This document shows positions 61,221 to 64,000 of a stretch of DNA of 64,000 nucleotides, in pieces. The notes beneath the pieces are model-generated. The model was not told the DNA's origin. It worked only from the letters and a program-made list of their open reading frames with translations, and searched no databases. Source of the stretch: Coxiellaceae bacterium (lineage in GTDB: Bacteria; Pseudomonadota; Gammaproteobacteria; Coxiellales; Coxiellaceae); NCBI GenBank assembly GCA_029210045.1, contig JARGNX010000008.1, forward strand, positions 1 through 64,000, in the 5' to 3' direction. Each line of letters starts with the position of its first letter. The stretch's first letter is position 1. A program made the position numbers and the translations under genes.

Positions 61221-62246
61221 ATGGCAGATAAATATAATGTAGCGGTAGTGGGTGCAACAGGCGTTGTTGGTGAAGCTTTATTAAAAATTTTGCATGAACG
61301 TGAGTTCCCGATAGATAACATCGTGGCTTTAGCCAGTGAGCGATCGGCTGGTAATACCGTGTTATTTGGCAATAAATCATTGGTGGTGAAAGACCTGGCT
61401 GAATTTGATTTTGCTGATATTGATTTCGCCTTTTTTATGGCAAGCAATGAAGTTGCTAAAAAGTATGCACGTAAAGCAGCTGATCAAAATACGACGGTTA
61501 TCGATAACTCCTCTTGCTTTCGTTATGATCAGGACATTCCTTTGGTTGTTCCTGAAGTGAACCCAGAGGCATTGGTGAGTTACCATAGTCAAATTATTGC
61601 AAACCCGAATTGTTCAACGATTCAAATGGCGGTAGCGGTTAAGCCCATTTACGATCAAGTGGGCATTAAGCGTATAAACGTTTCTACGTATCAAGCGGTA
61701 TCGGGTGCGGGTCGCGAGGCGATTGATGAGTTAGCCAAGCAAACGGCTGCGTTATTTAATGGCCAAGAAGCCGAGACGGAAGTATTTGGCAAGCCGATTG
61801 CGTTTAATGTGATTCCACATATTGATGAGTTTCAAGACAATGGTTATACGCGTGAAGAAATGAAAATGGTGCTGGAGATGCAGAAAATTTTTAATGATCC
61901 TAATCTGTTGGTTAATCCTACGGCTGTTCGGGTGCCAGTGTTTTATGGTCATGCGGAGGCGATCCATATGGAGACAGCTGAGCCGATTGATGCAGCTACG
62001 GCTAAATCCATTTTAGAAAAGATTCCTGGTATTGATGTGGTTGATGACGACAACACTTATGCCACACCGATTAGCCATGCGGCCACCAGTGACGAGGTGT
62101 TTATTAGCCGTATTCGTAATGATATTTCTCACCCGAATGGCCTCAATATGTGGGTAGTGGCGGATAATGTGCGCAAGGGTGCTGCGTTAAATGCGGTGCA
62201 GATTGCTGAATTACTGGTGATGAAGAATGAAGCAGTAAAGCATTAA
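61221..62246 (+). CDS. asd: Aspartate-semialdehyde dehydrogenase
   Basis: The 341-residue enzyme has the NADP-binding AVVGATGVVGEALLKIL near residue 7, the active-site Cys in ANPNCSTIQMAVAV near 130, SGAGREAIDELAKQT and the His region near RVPVFYGHAEAIHMET. It makes aspartate semialdehyde for lysine, DAP, threonine and methionine synthesis. It is the third gene of prmB-aroC-asd; GAAGGA precedes the ATG, with one base between aroC and asd. Confidence 0.96.
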   Translation: MADKYNVAVVGATGVVGEALLKILHEREFPIDNIVALASERSAGNTVLFGNKSLVVKDLAEFDFADIDFAFFMASNEVAKKYARKAADQNTTVIDNSSCFRYDQDIPLVVPEVNPEALVSYHSQIIANPNCSTIQMAVAVKPIYDQVGIKRINVSTYQAVSGAGREAIDELAKQTAALFNGQEAETEVFGKPIAFNVIPHIDEFQDNGYTREEMKMVLEMQKIFNDPNLLVNPTAVRVPVFYGHAEAIHMETAEPIDAATAKSILEKIPGIDVVDDDNTYATPISHAATSDEVFISRIRNDISHPNGLNMWVVADNVRKGAALNAVQIAELLVMKNEAVKH

Positions 62247-62269
62247 GAATCAAATGATTATTTTACGGT

Positions 62270-62328
62270 AAGGTGGTTAGTTTAGGTATTAATAAAACCT
62301 TAAGGCTTGTGATATAAACTAACACCTT
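62270..62328. terminator. Long-arm inverted repeat after asd
   Basis: AAGGTGGTTAGTTTA (62270-62284) and TAAACTAACACCTT (62315-62328) pair with one extra G, around a 30-base loop, 24 bp after the asd stop. It could end the prmB-aroC-asd transcript but has no T-run. Confidence 0.45.
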
Positions 62329-62377
62329 AATATACAAGACATAGTGGGTCTGTAGTACTTTAGGGTGGGTTGAAGCC

Positions 62378-62545
62378 ATGGTAATTTTACGTTTAGTCGC
62401 TGTTTTTTTGGTCGTGTTAGTGCCATTTTATTTTGCTAGCACTTATTACACTGAAACACGCGATAATCACCCTTTAAAAGACAGGGCGGCCAATCAGGTA
62501 TTCACCAAAGAGAAGCCTAGAAATACCTATCAATATGATTACTAA
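62378..62545 (+). CDS. 55-residue small membrane protein
   Basis: ATG at 62378 opens a 55-codon frame: a hydrophobic N-terminal segment (MVILRLVAVFLVVLVPFYFA) that could be a single membrane helix, then a charged Asn/Lys/Tyr-rich tail ending YQYDY. The stop at 62545 overlaps the convergent nadE end by 4 bases. A weak GAAG precedes the ATG. The hydrophobic-then-polar layout suggests a real inner-membrane small protein, but no family is recognised. It follows asd after 131 bp. Confidence 0.55.
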   Translation: MVILRLVAVFLVVLVPFYFASTYYTETRDNHPLKDRAANQVFTKEKPRNTYQYDY

Positions 62546-64000
62546 AACAACTCATGAGTAAGCGGATAACGGCGATCTTTACCAAAGGCGCGCTGTGTGA
62601 TGCGGGTGCCAATGGCAGCTTGCGAGCGTTTGTACTCATTGCGCTTAATTAATTTAATCACATCATAAACGGTATCTTTATCGAAACCTTCGGCGATAAT
62701 GCTTTTTGCACTTTGGTCACATTCAATAAAACGCTCAATGATGGCATCGAGAATATCGTAAGCGGGTAAGCGATCTTGATCGAGCTGATCATTAGCTAAC
62801 TCTGCTGTGGGTGGTCGATCGATGACGCGTTGTGGAATGGCGGGTGAGAGTGTGTTGCGATACTCTGCTAGTTGGTAGACTAACGTTTTTGGCACATCTT
62901 TTAAAACAGCGAAGCCACCACACATATCACCGTATAAGGTAGCAAAGCCCACGGCTAATTCGCTTTTATTGCCGGTGGATAATACTAATGAGCCAAATTT
63001 ATTTGATAGTGCCATTAAGATTATGCCGCGGCAACGTGCTTGCAGGTTTTCTTCAGTAATGTCAGCATCGCGCCCCTCAAAGGCAGGTGCCAATTGCTGT
63101 AGCAATGTTTCGTATATTGGTGAGATGGCTATTTGTTGGTGTTTAACGTGTAGGAGCTTACATTCTTCGACAGCATCTTCATTGCTGATGTCGGCGGTAT
63201 ATTGTGAAGGCATTGAAATGGCTTCTACCTGTTCGCAGCCTAATGCATCAACGGCGATTGCTAAAGTGAGAGCGGAATCAATTCCGCCTGATAAGCCTAG
63301 AATAACATTTTTAAATCCGTTTTTATTGATATAGTCTTTCAGTCCTAGCACTAAGGCTTGGTAAATTAACGCATGGTCATTATAGGTAATTAGATTGTCT
63401 GCCGGTTGAATGCTGGGTGAGATGCTAAAGTCCAATGTAGCTTGTAAGCAATCGGATTCAAAGTAGGGCGCGTGTTCACAGATTTCGCCATTGCGATTAG
63501 TGATAAGTGAGCCGCCATCGAATACTAACTCATCTTGACCGCCGACCATATTGACATAAGCGATCGGCAGCTGCACTTGTTGTGCTAATGATGTGAGCAT
63601 ATTCACGCGCTGTTCGGCTTGGCGGCGATGAAATGGTGAGGCGTTTAAACTAATAAGCAGTTGTGCACCGGCTTGTTTTGCTTGTTGTGCAGGCCCTGGC
63701 CACCATAAGTCTTCGCAAATTGTGAGCGCCACACGCACATCTTTTATGGTGATAATGCAGGTTTCGTCACCGGCAGTAAAATAACGTTTTTCATCGAATA
63801 CATTGTAGTTTGGTAGGTGTTGTTTGTTATAGCGCGCAACGATTTCACCGTTTTGAATGACGCTGGCTTGGTTAACCATAACATCTTCTTGTTTGGCTGG
63901 GTGGCCGACAATTATAGTGATTGCTAGTTGTTGCTGACAAATTGATTGCAGTGCTTGTTCGACGCGTTGGTATAATTCATCGCGGTATAATAAATCTTCC
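62542..64000 (-). CDS. nadE: Glutamine-dependent NAD+ synthetase (N-terminus outside the window)
   Basis: The reading frame is open to the window edge at 64000, so the N-terminus is missing; the visible part has about 485 residues. It contains the C-terminal half of the nitrilase-type glutaminase domain (VALTICEDLWWPGPAQQAKQ with the catalytic Cys, then LNASPFH) followed by the NAD synthetase domain with the PP-loop LGLSGGIDSALTLAIAVDAL and SMPSQYT, SELAVGFATLYGDM, ending FGKDRRYPLTHELF. It converts deamido-NAD to NAD using ammonia from glutamine. The ATG at 63879 is internal. It ends 4 bases into the convergent small ORF. Confidence 0.95.
   Translation of the reverse strand, partial: EDLLYRDELYQRVEQALQSICQQQLAITIIVGHPAKQEDVMVNQASVIQNGEIVARYNKQHLPNYNVFDEKRYFTAGDETCIITIKDVRVALTICEDLWWPGPAQQAKQAGAQLLISLNASPFHRRQAEQRVNMLTSLAQQVQLPIAYVNMVGGQDELVFDGGSLITNRNGEICEHAPYFESDCLQATLDFSISPSIQPADNLITYNDHALIYQALVLGLKDYINKNGFKNVILGLSGGIDSALTLAIAVDALGCEQVEAISMPSQYTADISNEDAVEECKLLHVKHQQIAISPIYETLLQQLAPAFEGRDADITEENLQARCRGIILMALSNKFGSLVLSTGNKSELAVGFATLYGDMCGGFAVLKDVPKTLVYQLAEYRNTLSPAIPQRVIDRPPTAELANDQLDQDRLPAYDILDAIIERFIECDQSAKSIIAEGFDKDTVYDVIKLIKRNEYKRSQAAIGTRITQRAFGKDRRYPLTHELF

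Overview
This 64-kb window is a chromosomal segment of a gammaproteobacterium. The base composition is AT-leaning. Conserved gene blocks (thrS-infC-rpmI-rplT-pheS-pheT-ihfA-merR; yceD-rpmF-plsX-fabHDG; acpP-fabF; mltG-tmk; holB-tatD-msrB; prmB-aroC-asd), KDO synthesis (kdsB) and a split-type RNase E all fit a Gram-negative gammaproteobacterium. Several accessory genes are typical of host-associated Legionella/Coxiella-type bacteria (Legionellales). These are two secreted eukaryotic-type serine carboxypeptidases, a secreted ADGF-type adenosine deaminase, a secreted histidine acid phosphatase and a 925-residue ankyrin-repeat protein. The order-level placement is inference from gene content only. 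No prophage, insertion sequence or CRISPR array is visible.

Layout. 0-11.2 kb is accessory: an AAA/DUF4143 ATPase, two tandem carboxypeptidases, dinG, small secreted or unknown ORFs, a GlxA-type regulator, the adenosine deaminase, an alpha/beta hydrolase and a broken acidic-tail gene. 11.2-18.8 kb is the translation cluster from thrS to ihfA-merR, ending in a clear intrinsic terminator; infC appears to start at ATC. 18.8-31 kb holds a DASS transporter, the ankyrin protein with its own promoter, a small Cys-rich secreted protein, a DEAD-box helicase, a divergent MFS/GntR pair and a histidine kinase plus REC-GGDEF-EAL pair. 31.2-36.2 kb has tRNA-Pro(GGG), a Trm112-like gene, kdsB, an MFS gene and rne. 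36.5-55.6 kb is rluC and a fatty-acid operon interrupted twice. About 6 kb (acid phosphatase, flavoprotein, two membrane proteins, glnS) lies between fabG and acpP, and a DMT transporter plus a PAS-PAS-GGDEF-EAL protein lies between tmk and holB. 55.6-64 kb is tatD, msrB, udk, an Smr protein, prmB-aroC-asd, a 55-residue membrane ORF and a nadE truncated by the window edge.

Intergenic spaces are rich in dispersed palindromes. Family A is a short hairpin built on TCATCCCGG/CCGGGAT. Family B is an 80-100 bp element running from GTCATTGCGAGG to GCAATGAC. One family A copy lies in frame inside the 3' end of aroC and encodes part of its C-terminus. A third set, three copies of a 47-bp repeat carrying paired inverted DnaA-box sequences, is confined to the block inserted between fabG and acpP.

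The most interesting leads are the ankyrin protein's C-terminal Lys-Arg-Cys-Thr-Ile-Gln, which resembles a host prenylation (CaaX) signal; the paired DnaA-box repeats; the repeat-derived AroC tail; and the homopolymer frameshift in the acidic-tail gene. All coordinates and motifs were read by eye, and no database search was run.
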